A DNA stretch of 64,000 bases from Stenopsyche tienmushanensis (lineage: Eukaryota > Arthropoda > Insecta > Trichoptera > Stenopsychidae): the NCBI GenBank assembly GCA_008973525.1, contig WACJ01000047.1, positions 558,001-622,000 on the forward strand, given 5' to 3'. A program made the position numbers and the translations under genes. Below the pieces are notes generated by a model, which was given only the letters and a program-made list of their open reading frames with translations, was not told where the DNA came from and did not search any database. Below are positions 1-21,658 of the stretch, one piece after another (the first letter of the stretch is position 1; every line of letters begins with the position of its first letter).

Positions 1-56
1 TGGTTTTTTTTGTACATTCATTATAAAATTAACTTTTGCCTAAAATTATTCTGCAC

Positions 57-590
57 GCTAGGAATTCTGAAGTCTCAGCTCTTTCAAAGTCCCGGGACTT
101 GAGACTTTTAGTTTCTCTTAAATTATGTACAGACTTTTTTAAAGTAAATATTTATATGTGTTACATGTGTGTATGTATGTTTCCATACTTCCGATTGACT
201 TCTTTCCATTATGGACTACAATAATGATAAAATATATGTAACAAAACAATACTATTTTTTTATTACGAGATATATAAAATTAATTATAATAACCATTGAA
301 AAATTTCAAGCAAAAAACAAGCATCCGTTCCATTGTTCTTGGAGTTCTTTTGATGGAATTCTGGAATCTCATACAATATCAGTTGGGCGCAGACATGTTA
401 CATTTTTTTCTTATGTCTTGTACCCTGTTATACCTGCTTTCATTCAATACAAATCGGACATTTCGAGGGTTTCGGGGGCATAAAATGTGTTTTCATAATT
501 AAAATGTTTAGTATATTAGGCACATTATAAATCACAAAAGCAAAACAGGCCGAAAGTCCCGGGATGTCTCGACACAGAATCCCTACTGCT
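57..590. mobile_element. Degraded DNA transposon with TAGG-type inverted ends
   Basis: The left end reads TAGGAATTCTGAAGTCTC and the right end, inverted, reads TAGGGATTCTGTGTCGAGAC. Both run into a shared CCCGGGACTT block, at about 92-101 and about 557-566. Ends of the same style (TAGGGAATCC plus an inner CCCGGGAT block) recur near 17.1 kb and at 32.3-32.9 kb, so this is probably an old nonautonomous element. No transposase reading is recognisable inside. It lies in what should be an intron or the upstream region of the ZC4H2 gene. The superfamily is unassigned; hAT-like is a guess. Confidence 0.45.
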
Positions 591-1120
591 CGCATATGCA
601 AGAAGGGCTCCTTTGTTTTTATATTCATGTATATATATATAATATAATTTATTTTAAAATAAATTCATTAAATCCTTCTAGTGACATCTCTTCAAAGAAG
701 TTAAAACATTTTCGCCTGTGCGATTGTCTGAGACCCATTGAAAAGTAGATTATCAAAAGACTCACATATGAGTCTTCCATCGCGAAAAAGTTGATATATT
801 CACAATTTCTTATTATTTCTCCTACTGATTTGGTCATCACATTTCCCAATATACTACAAAAAATTCTTAATGTTTTTTCCATATTTTAACATTTAATTCC
901 CATGGTGTTCCAATTATATTCTAAATATAATTGAAGGGAATAAAGTGTATAAATGTAAGAGTTCTAATTTAAAATTTCACTGTATAATATCAAGGCTCTC
1001 GATTGTTTACATGATATATTTAGATTGAGATTAGATATCTTGTTACCACTATACGTTTTGCCAATTTTACCTTGCGCAATAGATCTTCTAATGTAAAAAA
1101 CTGTTCGTTTGATTCATTAG

Positions 1121-4050
<2,930 letters not shown>

Positions 4051-4163
4051 TGTGTCTCAAACGAGTGATCTGAAAAGAAAACATTTTTGTGCATAAACTC
4101 ACCAGTAGTTTATTAATGAAATTTCATTTTTTACTGTTTTATGTAGTTATTTATATTATTGTG

Positions 4164-4169
4164 AATAAA
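4164..4169 (+). terminator. Candidate polyadenylation signal of ZC4H2
   Basis: An AATAAA lies about 114 nt past the ZC4H2 stop codon, and further AATAAA motifs follow near 4610 and 4915. Transcript ends are not visible from sequence alone. Confidence 0.5.
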
Positions 4170-7100
4170 ATAGTATGATATCCACAAAATATTTTTAGGG
4201 GTTGGTTGAAATTTCGCTTTGGAGATTTGCGTCGTTATCATAACTAATAACCATATTGAAATTTGCCTCCGCATAAAACGGGAGCTAGCCTGATTTAAGT
4301 AGTTATAAATGAATTTGAGAATCTTTTTATATTTTGTGATGTTTATATCTATAAAGCCGCTATTTTATCACTAAACGTACTTTGATTGTATACTTATTGT
4401 CTTTCGCATTTTACTAGTTTTTATTTTTACATTCCTATAATGTTATTTGAATGATCAAACATGAGCTCCCAGTGATGATGCCACAAATCTATGATTTTAA
4501 CCTCACATACTTATTTTTCATTGGAAAAGTGTTTAGCCTAATTTATGATTATATCTGTGTATTGATAAAAAAAAAACAAATTCTTTAAATTGCCGCTAAG
4601 TTTTGTAAATAAATATGTGCGAGCGGTCTTAGTCAGTATAAAATTGTGCCAAATGTTCCCCAAATATGAACATTACATTAATATAGGCTAAATTGTGTGT
4701 ACTTTTTGTGTTATATTTTTAAAATGCACATTTTGCTAGATATAATTCTATTGTTCAACAGAAAATAATATACTAATTCAGATGCGCATAATTAACAATA
4801 CTTAACCACAGTCCTGTGATTGCATACTTTTGATTTTGGGAAATCTAAATTGTTTCCCCTCGAGATGATTTTCTTTTTATCAATTCAGCAATGTATATTC
4901 ATCTTTCCGTGCAATAAATATGTTTTGTTGTAATACATAATTTAATAATGTACTTAAGAGAAAACATGTATAAATAATAGAAGAGTTAGTGAATTTGATG
5001 CACAAAATAAGCATCAAATATATGAGTATACTACTTTAAAAAAAAACAATAGATAAATATTCACAATGTTATAGAAATTGTATACTAAAAAAAATATCTA
5101 TATTAAATATGATCACCGTAAAAGACTGACCTCAGGATGCACACTTTACAATAGTTGTAAAATTATTATTTAATGCTCTGAATCTCTGGATCTTATTTGC
5201 ATTTATTATATTTTGTCATTAAAATCATTGCAGTTAACGTCCATTTAATTTATTACATCAAAAGTACATTAAGCCTATTCAATAGTATTATTTTATTATT
5301 ATAAATTGTCATTTTATTGTAGGATTTTTTAATAAAAGATGTAAATATTTTTGAAGTATTTATTTCCTGCTAATTATAAGAAAATAAAGATACAAAAATA
5401 TCTCCATTCTTAGGTAACTATCAATCTGACAAGAATCTCATGCAGGTTAGCTAAAAACTATTATCCAAACAGTTCCAAAGTCACTGTCAGGTCGTTTTAA
5501 ATGAATCACAAAACCTAGTGCAGTTTTGAGGACTTAAATTGTTTAGTAATCACCAAATCAAATGTTTTAACATTTACAATTAACGCTGATAGACTGCTTT
5601 TACACTAATATGGAATTTTTTTTATATATATATTGAGAAAACGTACCATTTTGTACATGAGCATATATCTCATGAAATTTATTAGCAGTCCTGTGTCAAA
5701 TGTTTTTCTTAAGAGAGTAAGGCCCATAAAAATATTTTATTAATAAAAAATTGCATGCAAATGCAATTTAAAAAATAGTTTTATTTTTTTAAATTGCAAA
5801 CTGCAACTCTACGATTACTAAAAGTGCTTCTAATTTTGCTCTTAAGTGAGGAAGAGTAGTCAATTAGAGAAATCTTTAATTCTTTGCTTCACCTGAAAAT
5901 TTTTGTATGAAAAAATGCCTGCCATTTGAGTTCAGAAAATTTATATTCCCGCCAACGTTAATCTTTTTTATTTTAACTGAATCAAAACATGGCCATAATT
6001 TAAAAAAAAATGTAAACTAAAAAACGTATATTAAGAAATTAAGCACTACAAAATTTAGTCAAGGTGCAATTAACTGTTTTTTAGGTAATTGAACCTTGAT
6101 CTCCCATATAAATAAGCCAGTATGGGTCTTACCCCCTTAAGTAGATGTTTAAATTTTAAAACTATTCATATGAAAATCCCATTAATTCGTTCAACGTCTA
6201 TAATATCTACTGTTTGACATTTTATCCTCAAATGCATTAAAATTTGGATGGATAAGACGTAATTGCAATGAGTAACAATATCATGGAAATTGATACTCCC
6301 TTTATGTTTTTCATATTGTGTTACTATTTTTTTGACTGATTTATCCATTACTTATGTTTTGAAACTGTATAACCATTTTCCAATACTTTTGTAAACGCTG
6401 CCTCAATACTAAATGGATCAAAAGGCTTTCTAGGTGCCATAACAAATGGTTTAACATCAGATTTAATATCAGATAATCTATATTACCAATATTAACCAAA
6501 ATACATAATGCTGTAGATTTAAATAATATATTCTGTATAGTTTCTGCATTATCAAATTAATTGTCCAAGTGGATAAATCACGAATTTAATGATACGGCCA
6601 ATTCCTTCATAAAAAACTTCCAAACATTATTTGCACAAATTAACATATTAAATTGAATTTAAACCATTTCACCTTACATTTTGTATAATTCATTAGTAAA
6701 ACATCTTTGAACTCAGATTCACTTCTGACATCAATACATATCTTCATTCATTTGTAAGATATAGTTAATTTTATAACTAATCCCCAGTTCAACTATGAAT
6801 TGTCAAAATAACACAAAGACTAGCCTACTGGTTTCATGTCATTGTAGTTGAAGGTGACACCATAATCTACCTGGCAAGAACAAACCACAAAGTGTCCTTA
6901 ACGAGTTTTTAAAAAGTGGTTTAGCAACATTTTCACTACATAGAATAAATAAAAATATTGTCTAGAATATTATTTTATTATTAGTCATAAATGCTAATAC
7001 ATACAAACTATGGCAGTGCATAACAATATCTGAACTGATTTAATATCTTTCACTACTCTCATGATCATTTTTCAGTTCTCTATTAATAGAGAGATCTTAT

Positions 7101-7600
7101 AATTAATTCTTATCTAATATAAAAAGTAATAGACACAGTTAAATGATTTGGTAAAATAATAATTAGACAAAGCAGAAATCATATATTAGCTAAATAATTG
7201 TGCAAAGGATGTAGGCAAAAGGAAAGTAAAAATATGTATGGATCAAAAAAAAATTTAATGTTAAAAGTAAAATACATGTCATTCAATAATAAGGTGTTAA
7301 AAATTATCATCTTAAATTATACTTAATTTTGTTCATTCATTTTTATTCAGTATCAAAAATATTTATTTTTCAACTAATTGACAGTTAAAATAATCATAAA
7401 TTCCATAACTATAGTTAAATAATACAATAATTTTTGTTCGAACAAATCGCTGACCAGGAACAGCTAGTATCACATGAAAATGAGGGCATACCTTACAAAA
7501 AATCACAAATCGGACGAAGAATCAACATCCAAACCCAAACCAAACGAATAAATGCAAAAATATTTTTTCCATTAATCTTATGAATGTAGAGAATTGAGAT
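4170..7600. other. AT-rich spacer between ZC4H2 and cathepsin L
   Basis: About 3.4 kb of AT-rich sequence separates the two convergent genes. Apart from extra AATAAA motifs that could serve longer ZC4H2 3' UTRs, I see no coding similarity, RNA gene or clear repeat here. Short open frames (for example about 6166-6348 on the minus strand) have random composition. Confidence 0.5.
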
Positions 7601-7606
7601 TTTATT
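7601..7606 (-). terminator. Candidate polyadenylation signal of cathepsin L
   Basis: TTTATT on the plus strand reads AATAAA on the minus strand, about 110 nt beyond the cathepsin L stop codon at 7715-7717. Confidence 0.5.
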
Positions 7607-7714
7607 TTAAATAACTAGTGTTCTTAATTTTAAGACGAGGAAACCTAAATACTTATTTACATATTTTTAAAAACGGTTTTTGTTTTTTAAAAAAATATTT
7701 AGATTCACTTTAAA

Positions 7715-13146
<5,432 letters not shown>

Positions 13147-13924
13147 CTTCTGTAAAAGGAAAATACACCAAATTAATTATAGTACAATCGCCATTGTTAT
13201 TTACATATTTTGAACATCCATGTTATTTTAATTCATACACAAAAACAAATTATATATAATTTCAAGGTAAACGTGTTCTAGAAAACGCCGATTGATTTCG
13301 TAAGAACTGTAATAAAATTGCCAAATATTATCTATTTAACGTAAATTTTATAGTCCCCAAACAAAAACTTATCATGTACGCTGATATTTATATCGGATGG
13401 AATAAAAATAAGGAAAAATATTACACTTTCATTTTATATTCAATATATAGAAAGTGTTTGTGCATTCGAATGTTTGATATTCGGTAAAACTTATCATTTA
13501 TTTACACAAACACAAATAATACAGTTTATCATATTTCAAATATCCAAGACTAGCGCGCTTCATCAAATATAATTCAATTCGTCCAGGCTTTGGTGGATTT
13601 TATAAAGACGCATTTCGAACAATTAAATTACCAGTATGAATTATTGATAATGTATTTAATATTAGATCCTTTGTTTGGGTATTGATTTAAAATGTATGCT
13701 ACAATTTAAAATCCAATAATTGTGATATGTATTTTAAAAATTCGGATTCTTTTGTTTTCACTCCAAATAAAAACGTTTATGTCAGATTGATATTCATTTG
13801 TTATTTAGGATTGATGTTTGAATTCGGTCAAGTTCGTTGTATGACGAAATATATTCAAGTAATTTCGCCCCGATAAATAGAATGCTTATAGAATAAAAAG
13901 ACAAGGGATTTAAGGTAGGAAATG

Positions 13925-14340
13925 ATGTTTCACCTTCGACGTAGACTAATCAATGTCAGCCGTCCTTTGTTGTGGGATGACGCAAGCGTGTCAGAGTATT
14001 GACGATGTCCACCGAGGGCGACTGCACGACTGCGACTGATTCGCAATTTGACCGGACGCGCCTTTTAATCGACATCGCCAAGACAGATAGCGATGAGGGC
14101 GTCAGTCACGAGGACGCCAGACTAAAAACGACATCCGAAAACGAGAATGGCCAACTATTGCCTGCTACGACCCTTCGCTGTCTAACGCGCATATCCAACG
14201 TACACATCTGATCAACATTTTAAAAAATATACAAGGACGAATCTTACCAAACAACGACGCAGCGAACGCAAAACTTCAACCCTTGGAGATCGACCTGTCG
14301 ACCTCACTACCTAAACACTTCTAGCTCCTTTCGAATCAAA
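13925..14340. promoter_or_regulatory. CpG-dense island at presumed cathepsin L promoter/first intron
   Basis: In a window dominated by A and T, about 400 bp here are dense in CG dinucleotides. The island surrounds the predicted noncoding first exon of cathepsin L (minus strand, donor at 14247). A plus-strand open frame (13999-14211) lies in it but matches nothing I recognise and is probably a by-product of the composition. Similar islands surround the starts of TRAPPC5 and the MDM-family gene. Confidence 0.4.
14248..14335 (-). other. Putative noncoding 5' exon of cathepsin L
   Basis: On the minus strand a strong donor (TTTG|GTAAGATT) occurs at 14247-14241. The cathepsin L coding exon is preceded by TTTTACAG|AAG (acceptor, exon edge at 13149). 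Joining the two gives a short GC-rich 5' UTR. The 5' limit is not defined; about 14335 is an estimate where composition returns to AT-rich. RNA evidence is needed to confirm it. Confidence 0.4.
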
Positions 14341-14754
14341 TTACGGTGTATTGAAAAAAACAGTATTGCCAGTCTAAAAAATGTTCATTGCAAGAGTACC
14401 GTTAATGGGGGAGACTTTATCAACTTATTTGATCGATTCGATGTCTTCAAAAATGAAACGCGTGGCATTTATAGTGTAAAAACATATTACATACCACACG
14501 GTCATATTTAAACATATATATTTTTATGAAAATCATAATAATTGATATGGTACACGTATTGATCGGTTATAAATGGTTACCCGGGTCATGATTCACATAT
14601 TTTGTCATTGCCCTTTATAATGTTAATACATTACGTACGGAAAGAATGTTCTTATCATTTACTTCATCTAACTAAATTGAAAAAGACGCCACACGTCTGG
14701 GCCTGGACAATTAAAGAGACAGGCGAAAATAGCGACAAGAGTTGTCGGTGGCCG

Positions 14755-14965
14755 GGGTTCTCCTATATGGGCGGATTCGACGAGCGCTATTTCTTATGCA
14801 TAGTTTACTAGCATGCTGATTACTGCAATGAAGTGACATGCGACGGACACACTAAAAACAATTCTTCTTTTTCTGACCAACTTGCCGCTTGGAGTTTCAT
14901 TTTTCGTGATGCTCAAGCCACTTTGCCCTACTGCACCTATACAAGTTTCACTAAACATTTTTTTC
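14755..14965 (+). repeat. Unclassified repeat family B, copy 1
   Basis: The block covering GACGGACACACTAAAAACAATTC, CTGACCAACTTGCCGC and TTTCATTTTTCGTGATG recurs, inverted, at 24478-24600 and 49130-49275. There is no transposase-like coding and no clear termini. Confidence 0.6.
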
Positions 14966-15427
14966 TGATGACGGTTAAAAATCGACAACAATTCAACAAA
15001 TACGAATTTATATGTTATATCGAAGCTGTTAATATCATAGTCTATATTATTTTTATAAATTAAAGAAACGTTTATAGCTTAAAAGCTTTTAAAACTTTTT
15101 GATATCTATACTGGTGAGCTACTAGAATAGATATCTAACTCACTGTGTTCCATTTCAGATGTTTTTGCTCTCAAATAATAGTTTATTACTAGCTAAATAT
15201 AATGACAATCACAATATTACAAATTTGTAACACTTGGTCTGGCGCACCCTTAGCAGAAGACATTTAACACACTTTTCTTTCGTATTCAAATAAAGGTTTA
15301 CTTTCAATTATTGATTGTTCATTTAGAATATAATTTAGATCACTCATTATAATGCATAATAATTATCTTAGAGAGTAAATTTTAATATTTCACAATTCTT
15401 ATTTTAATACATGTTTTATCTATCTTG

Positions 15428-15466
15428 TAATGTAATATATGCGGCTTTCCGCATTATATTACATTA
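15428..15466. repeat. Near-perfect short hairpin
   Basis: The arms TAATGTAATATATGCGG and CCGCATTATATTACATTA pair with a single-base bulge around a CTTT loop. The stem is too short for a typical animal microRNA precursor. It lies in the spacer between cathepsin L and NDUFB4. Confidence 0.6.
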
Positions 15467-15469
15467 TTT

Positions 15470-16900
15470 AAAATAATTTTATTGTGCTTATGATAAAATA
15501 AATTTATTTACATTAGTTTTCTATTGTGTATTTGTTTTTCCTCTAAAACAGTTGTGCATATTGCAAATGCGCATTTTTACGAAATTCGATGTTCACATAA
15601 TCTCGTCGATATTTTCGTTTGATTGAAATCAAATAAACCTTCGTATTTGATTAAGATATTGGTTCAAGCGGTTCTTCCCCAAAATTTATAAGCAAGATAA
15701 TTTTAACTGCACTCGATAAGATTAGAAGGCTTGATTACTCAATTTGAACATGCTTGCATTTTTTAAATCAGGTGTTAATATTTAGCAGTCCTCAAATACA
15801 TATACAGTCATTCACAAAAGTCATAGCCACGTGTATAATTTAGAAAATATCTAACCTAAATATAAAATAGGACCAACTTCCGCTCATAAAAGTTTTCGTA
15901 AATGAAAGAATCATATAAATATGAATTTACAATATTGGAAAGATATACTATGGTCAAGCTTTGTATAAGGTCGAGATATGGACCATGCTCTAAAAACAAA
16001 ACCTAAGAGAATTTTAGCAGATAAATGGACTAGTATTTTAAATTAAAATCAAATCAATGCCTAAAAAAACGAAATAAAATATTGAAAGAAAGCAAAACCT
16101 CACCAAATAGTAATGTACATTATTTCATTTCGATAACTACATATGTACATATTATGTCCCATATTGTTTGTGTGTTGAAATTTGATGCCCTTTCAAGTTT
16201 GGACTTAATTGATTACTGCTAAATCAAATAAAATTAAGAAATTGTTATTTTATTTCATCAATGACATGATTCGTTTTATTTATATTAATGAAAAACTCTT
16301 TTAAAAATTATAAATCTGTCTCGTGTCTTTTGTAGTTCATTATAGACTTTAGCTAAAAATTTTTGGTGACAGAATTGCTCCAGAAAGAATAATCTGCATT
16401 TTCTAGTAGGTCATCCATAAATACTGATATAAATTCATAATCAAGTGCTATGTTTTTGACCCATCAAAGGTCAAAAATGAAAATAAGACGTATGTTATGT
16501 ACATACTACAAGCAAAACAATTCAATTATTCACAATCTCAGAAGCAAACGTAAATGATTTGTATGCTTAAAATAAAGCTCGATGGTCTTTGTTAACATGA
16601 TAATTTGACAAATTTAAAACTTAATTACCCAAAACAACTATAACATTAATTTTAATCAATTTATACACACAATTATATTTACATAAGCTCCCTAATTTTT
16701 GAAATTTGTTTGTAGTATACCTACAAATCTCTACGGAACCCGTCAGATTGATATGCTAGCTAATTTCATAATTCTTATATTTTTGCTTCGTTAAATATAA
16801 GAGAGAAAGAAAACTCTTTACTAAGATGTTTCCAATTCGTTATCTCAATCGCGCCTCGATAATGTAAACTAACAGCATTTCTATCAATCATGAGTATATT
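15470..16900. other. AT-rich spacer, nothing recognised
   Basis: This is AT-rich sequence between cathepsin L and NDUFB4, with no recognisable coding sequence, RNA gene or repeat end. Confidence 0.4.
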
Positions 16901-16919
16901 GAGTATCCAGGAGATATAA

Positions 16920-17170
16920 TAAGTTGTTAAACATAATTATCAACATCAATAAAGATTGTTCTGAGGATACATCTAAAGAAAATCAGTATGTATTAGGACA
17001 AATCGAAGCTGACAGTGAAAGTTCCGAATACATAGAAATTGGAGAGATAGAAGGATCTTGGGAGAGTGAAGAGGAAAACTTTTTGAAACCCGAAATCCCG
17101 GGATCGAAATTTTGGCTCGGGATTGGATTCCCTATATATGAGTCAAATGAAGCAATTGATAGCTATCAGT
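16920..17170 (+). mobile_element. DNA-transposon fragment with S/E-rich short frame
   Basis: A short frame (16924-17208) is rich in S, E and I. It is followed by CGGGATTGGATTCCCTATAT, which matches the right end of the element at 32.33-32.88 kb (CGGGATTGGATTCCCTAGTT). So the acidic frame is probably part of a transposon, not a host exon. Confidence 0.45.
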
Positions 17171-17264
17171 CTCCGAACTGCATATGCTATTATATGGTCA
17201 AAGATTAAAACACATGATATTTGTGTTTTGCATGTCAATATTTCATGCCGATATAACACCAATG

Positions 17265-17515
17265 CTCATATCATTATCATCTTAGTACAAGTAAATACAA
17301 TCCACTGCAAAATTAGAGCATCTTCAATATCCATTTACAAAAAAGGCTCACATTTATATAAAGACTAAACAACTCTCCTTGGAAGGCAATGAAATTGTAT
17401 TCGAAACGACCATATTTGTTTGATTAGAAAGTGATTTCTGGAATACATAAAGTCCAGTATCCACTTTCCTCGTTAGAGCAGTGCTCCCTAATGATAAAAG
17501 TCTACACTGACATAT
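17265..17515 (+). repeat. (ATC)n-ended retroposon, copy 1 (old, internally deleted)
   Basis: It begins near TCATATCATTATCATC and carries diverged blocks CCACTGCAAAATTAGAGC and CTTCAATATCCATTTAC. A gap is followed by AGAAAGTGATTTCTGGAATA and AGTCCAGTATCCACTTTCCT. These match, in order, the 40.83-41.38 kb copy. Confidence 0.65.
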
Positions 17516-18420
17516 AAATGATATTATTTGAAATGATATAGAGCTTTGTGCTGATTTCATTATAATCGTTAGTTGTTCTAATGAAGAAAAAGGAATGTAA
17601 AACTAGATATAACTTTTAAAACAAGAGGAGTTATGCTGTTACTATTAAAATTCGCTTTATGATTTTCCTTGTCCCAATATTTTTGATATATTTTTGGACA
17701 GCATATCTGCTAATATTTGTAGGAATCTTATGAAGTCTAACTAATATTCCAAAGTCCGAGAATATTGATACATTGCACTTTCCAGGAAGTCACTCAACCA
17801 AACATCTGCTATGCGTCACAATGCAAATCGTTGCATATGAAATCATTTATTACACACATTTACTATCAGAAAGAGGATAGAATTCTATGATTCTTTACAA
17901 TTATTCAATAAATCAGCAAATTAAATTAATATTCTCGAACATTTATACATAGTGCAAATCACAATCGCTGAACAAAATTGACTTCGTCACGATCTGTATC
18001 ATAACACTTCCAAAAGAAAACACGAGTTTATTGATTATTTTTATGGTTTATCACGAACTAAATATTTATTTCGTGAATTTATTTGAACGTTTCATATTGC
18101 GGCTTATTTGCTTGTATAAATAAGAAATATCAATTGATCGTTTGTTTGCTGACCACAAAAGCATAAATTTTGCCTTATCTCAAATATGTTAGTCAGCTCA
18201 GTGCTAAACAGACATGATGTGGTTGCGATTTTTGATAACAAATTATATGTACATCCCATTTCACATATTAGATTGGACTGTCATAATTGATAGAATTTGA
18301 TTTCAATAATTCTACTTGCATCAATCGTTTAAGTGCATTTCTAAATTATACAAAAAATCCTTTAAATGATTCGTGTAATAGTTTTATTATAAATTCTTCG
18401 GTTTTTTGTCTAAAATCGTA

Positions 18421-18582
18421 ATTTTTTTCCTTACCATGTTAAAAAGTACCCACGCGCTACCATGATATGTATTTGGTACACTATATGAAATTCTGAACCC
18501 CGTAACTATTATATTTCATATCGATATTCCCATTATTCAAGTCGAGTTGTAGTAAATACATCATGGTCAAAAGAAGTAATCG
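18421..18582. repeat. TTAA-type MITE family, copy 2
   Basis: About 160 bp from TTTTTTTCCTTACCATGTTA to ACATCATGGTCAAAAGAAG, with the shared core TTTCATATCGATATTCCC. It is very close to the 57825-57986 copy (same order and direction). Its outer TTAA is not intact. Confidence 0.7.
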
Positions 18583-19385
18583 CGACTGTAAAACACGGAC
18601 AATTGAAATGACAATTATCTTCAAACTTTTTCCGAAGATCTTTCATCTCCAGTTATTATGATTATATCGTATAATACCTATGAACGTATCTTTAAATGCA
18701 TTAATATTAAACGTTTGCCATTTTCATCTTTAATAAATATGAAAATTTTCTATAAATAAGAAAGAAGAACTAAACCATGAATATTAATTATAAATAAATA
18801 TATATGTTGATGTATTATTACACATCATTAATAATCATAAGAACTTAAAGATTTTTTTTTTTATATTTAATACTATTTCTCTTCGGTTAAATTTCCGTTC
18901 CGTAACATAATTTTAAATTGTTGCTGTTTGTTTTGAATAAGTAATCCAACCGTCCGCAATATATGTTTATATTATTACCCAATTTATATATATATTTCTA
19001 TTTGCTAGCGATAACCGTGACCTTTTAGCAATCACTCTTTATTAATTAGGTATAAGTGTATGAGTTAAAATTATTATACGATATATTATAGCTATTTAAA
19101 TATATATAATATAAATACAACAGCTCGACAGAGGGTATTTTAATTTTAATGATGATTTAACATTTTTTTTTTCATAATTTATACGAAATACTTAGATTCA
19201 ATATAAATTATATAACATTAATAATTTTAGGATGTATTATCAATTTTAACGATGCTTTAAATGCTCAAATTCAATATATTTGGATTAAAATGCGTGTTTT
19301 CAAGGTGGTGATTAATGTAGTATGGCAACACCATATATTGATTCAGTTGGTAGCCTTGGCTGTCTATCGAAACTGTCACGCCGAA

Positions 19386-21624
19386 ATGGATTCGCAGTAC
19401 GGGATACCGAAAAAAGAAGTTGAAATACTTCGCCAACAGGCAGCACAGCGAGCCGCAAACAGGCAACTTTTCTTGAAAGAAGTATCAAATCCTCATCGTC
19501 ATGCAGTTGGCGAAGGCGGCTATTTCGTATGTCATCTTATATAACATTTACATTCGAAAATTAAAAATATGAGCGTTATATTGAGTATTTAATTCGTTAT
19601 CATTTTCAAATAGTTATCTGTTAACATTGAAAATACTAATAAAAGCATGACCTACTTTATAAATTTAAAAACATTAGAAGATTAGGTTATTTTATCATAG
19701 TATGTACACCTCAATTCGATCTGAATAAGGACAATTTTAAAAGTTTCATGGACATTCCTAAATGATCTATGATTGAATGATCAGTGAGGCTTTTGTCTAA
19801 CGTGACAATTTAACTTGTTTGTTATTATTTTCGTCATTACCACTCAGAGCCCTGTTATTACCAAACATTTCTGATGCTTTTATATTCATAAAAATGCTGA
19901 TATATATTTTTTTATTGATGCTAATTTAATCAAATAAGAAATGTGTTATATATTGCAAAAAGATTAAAAATAATGTGTTCTAAAGTAAAACTACTAAGCT
20001 TAACCCTTTGATTAGCATGGACATACATGTATGTCCGAACTCTTATGTCCCAGATAGAGCACTCTTGCACATTGAAGCTCGGAGACAGACAGAGACAGAG
20101 AGAACACGGAGAGCTTCCTCGCATGCACCGCATGATTGTATAGATCATTAAGCCCAAATTTATCGACTTATAATGATTTCGATTTCATGTGTGTTATTTG
20201 TTTACGCAAAGAAATAACCGAATATGACCAAATTATTTTAACAAATACATTGATGTCATTCGAAAACGATGATCATATAAACTTGAAGTAGCAATTGAAG
20301 TGAAAAGCTTCATGTTTATTTAGTTCTTTCAACTCATTTAAATTTTTATCTAACTCTTCCTCGAACCCAATCATGTCTTTGTTTGTGAGTTCCTCAACAT
20401 CAATTTACAAAAGTTAAACTATGTCTTTATAATCTTTTCACATTCATATTCTTTATTAAAATTCAAATTATAATTACACCGTTTCAAATGCTTTTTTCAT
20501 ATGCCTTTCATTTTTGACTATGTGTGTTGGACCATCTCTTAGAGATATTTGGTGAAGATGTATTTTTACCAAAATTCTTTCAATGTCTGATATATTTTGC
20601 GTTTGCTCCAGGTTTTGCTACACTCAGACTGATTTATTATTTTTATTTTCATCTCTGAATATTTTATTTTTCTTATTTTTATTAGAAATTGTGGAGTCAC
20701 ATAATCAAAGCGAAACACAAAATATGAAGCATTGCATCATATTATTATGTGTGCAGTGAATATTTGGCAAAAATTGAAAACAACATACTTATTTTATAAT
20801 TTTCTTGTTGTAAAAACTAATGATCATGTAGCAAATCCTCGTTTAGCATTTGCTCAATTAATACCAATTCTATATAACATGGTTCATTAGCAGTAAAACA
20901 GTGTTCACACTATCAATACAATTTGGTATGCTGCGTAAAATGTTATTTATTTACGGGTTTAATCAAGAAAAATTCCATTTATTCATTATAAATGATTCTT
21001 TACAAATTTTAGATTATTTAAAATGAGTGAGTATAAAGATAATAAAAGGAAAATTTACACGAAAAAACATTTTGCTCGACATTAAAATGCATAGAGCTTC
21101 AAAATAGTGATACAGAAAATGAAAAACCCAGAGAGCTTGCTACATATTTCCTTAATAAAAAATATGGCATCAATAACCAGTGGTTGATCCATAAATTTGA
21201 AACGAATTTTTAGTTTATAGCACTTTGTTGTCTAGAAACGCATCTCAAGCGTTAAACGAGGTACTGGTGTAAGTCAAGGTGGTCATAAGTCAAAATCTGA
21301 TGACATTACTTTTTAATTTTAATATAAACATCAGTCCATTTTCATCTGTAATGTATTTTTGTCTTCAAGTATTTAAATTTTCGTATAATTAATGTTTTAA
21401 ATTGTTTTCAGTTTGACCCAGCCATACAACGATTCAGTTCATTGCAGCCCACAATGTATGATCACTTTAAGGCAACTCCAAAAACAGCATTTAGAGGATT
21501 GATGTATTTTGTCGCTCCACTATCGATTCTTTATTACATCGTCTGGAAAGATATAGATACAAGGGAGAAGAAAATAAGATCAGGTCAAGTTGCCTACCGT
21601 GATAGAGAATTTAAATTTGTGTAA
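19386..21624 (+). CDS. NDUFB4: NDUFB4, complex I subunit B15 (two exons)
   Basis: The exons are 19386-19526 and 21412-21624, joined between codons (TATTTC|GTATGT ... TTTTCAG|TTTGAC). They encode 117 residues, near the usual 120-130. The protein is an accessory subunit of mitochondrial NADH:ubiquinone oxidoreductase, on the inner membrane. Family features seen are the start YGIPKKE-like, the FDPAIQRF block, the TPKTAFRG box just before a single membrane segment (about residues 78-95, LMYFVAPLSILYYIVW), and the C-terminal VAYRDREFKFV. The ATG at 19386 (GAAATGG context) is chosen because homologues begin just before the YGI motif. The frame is open further upstream to 19290, but that stretch lacks family similarity and is probably 5' UTR. 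Confidence 0.95.
19998..20160. repeat. Possible piggyBac-type left end in NDUFB4 intron
   Basis: TTAACCCTTTGATTAGCATGG looks like a TTAA-CCCTTT transposon end. It is followed by a GAGACAGACAGAGACAGAGAG-type low-complexity stretch at about 20080-20105. I found no matching right end inside the intron. Confidence 0.35.
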
Positions 21625-21658
21625 ATTAGAGTTCAACATGTTCGATATTACATAGGCA

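Noticed and set aside
13999..14211. 70-codon frame in the CG island near cathepsin L
   Set aside because: No similarity recognised; composition explained by the island; antisense to a probable 5' exon/intron.
19290..19385. In-frame upstream extension of NDUFB4
   Set aside because: The added residues lack the family pattern and homologues begin just before the YGI motif, so 19386 was kept as the start.
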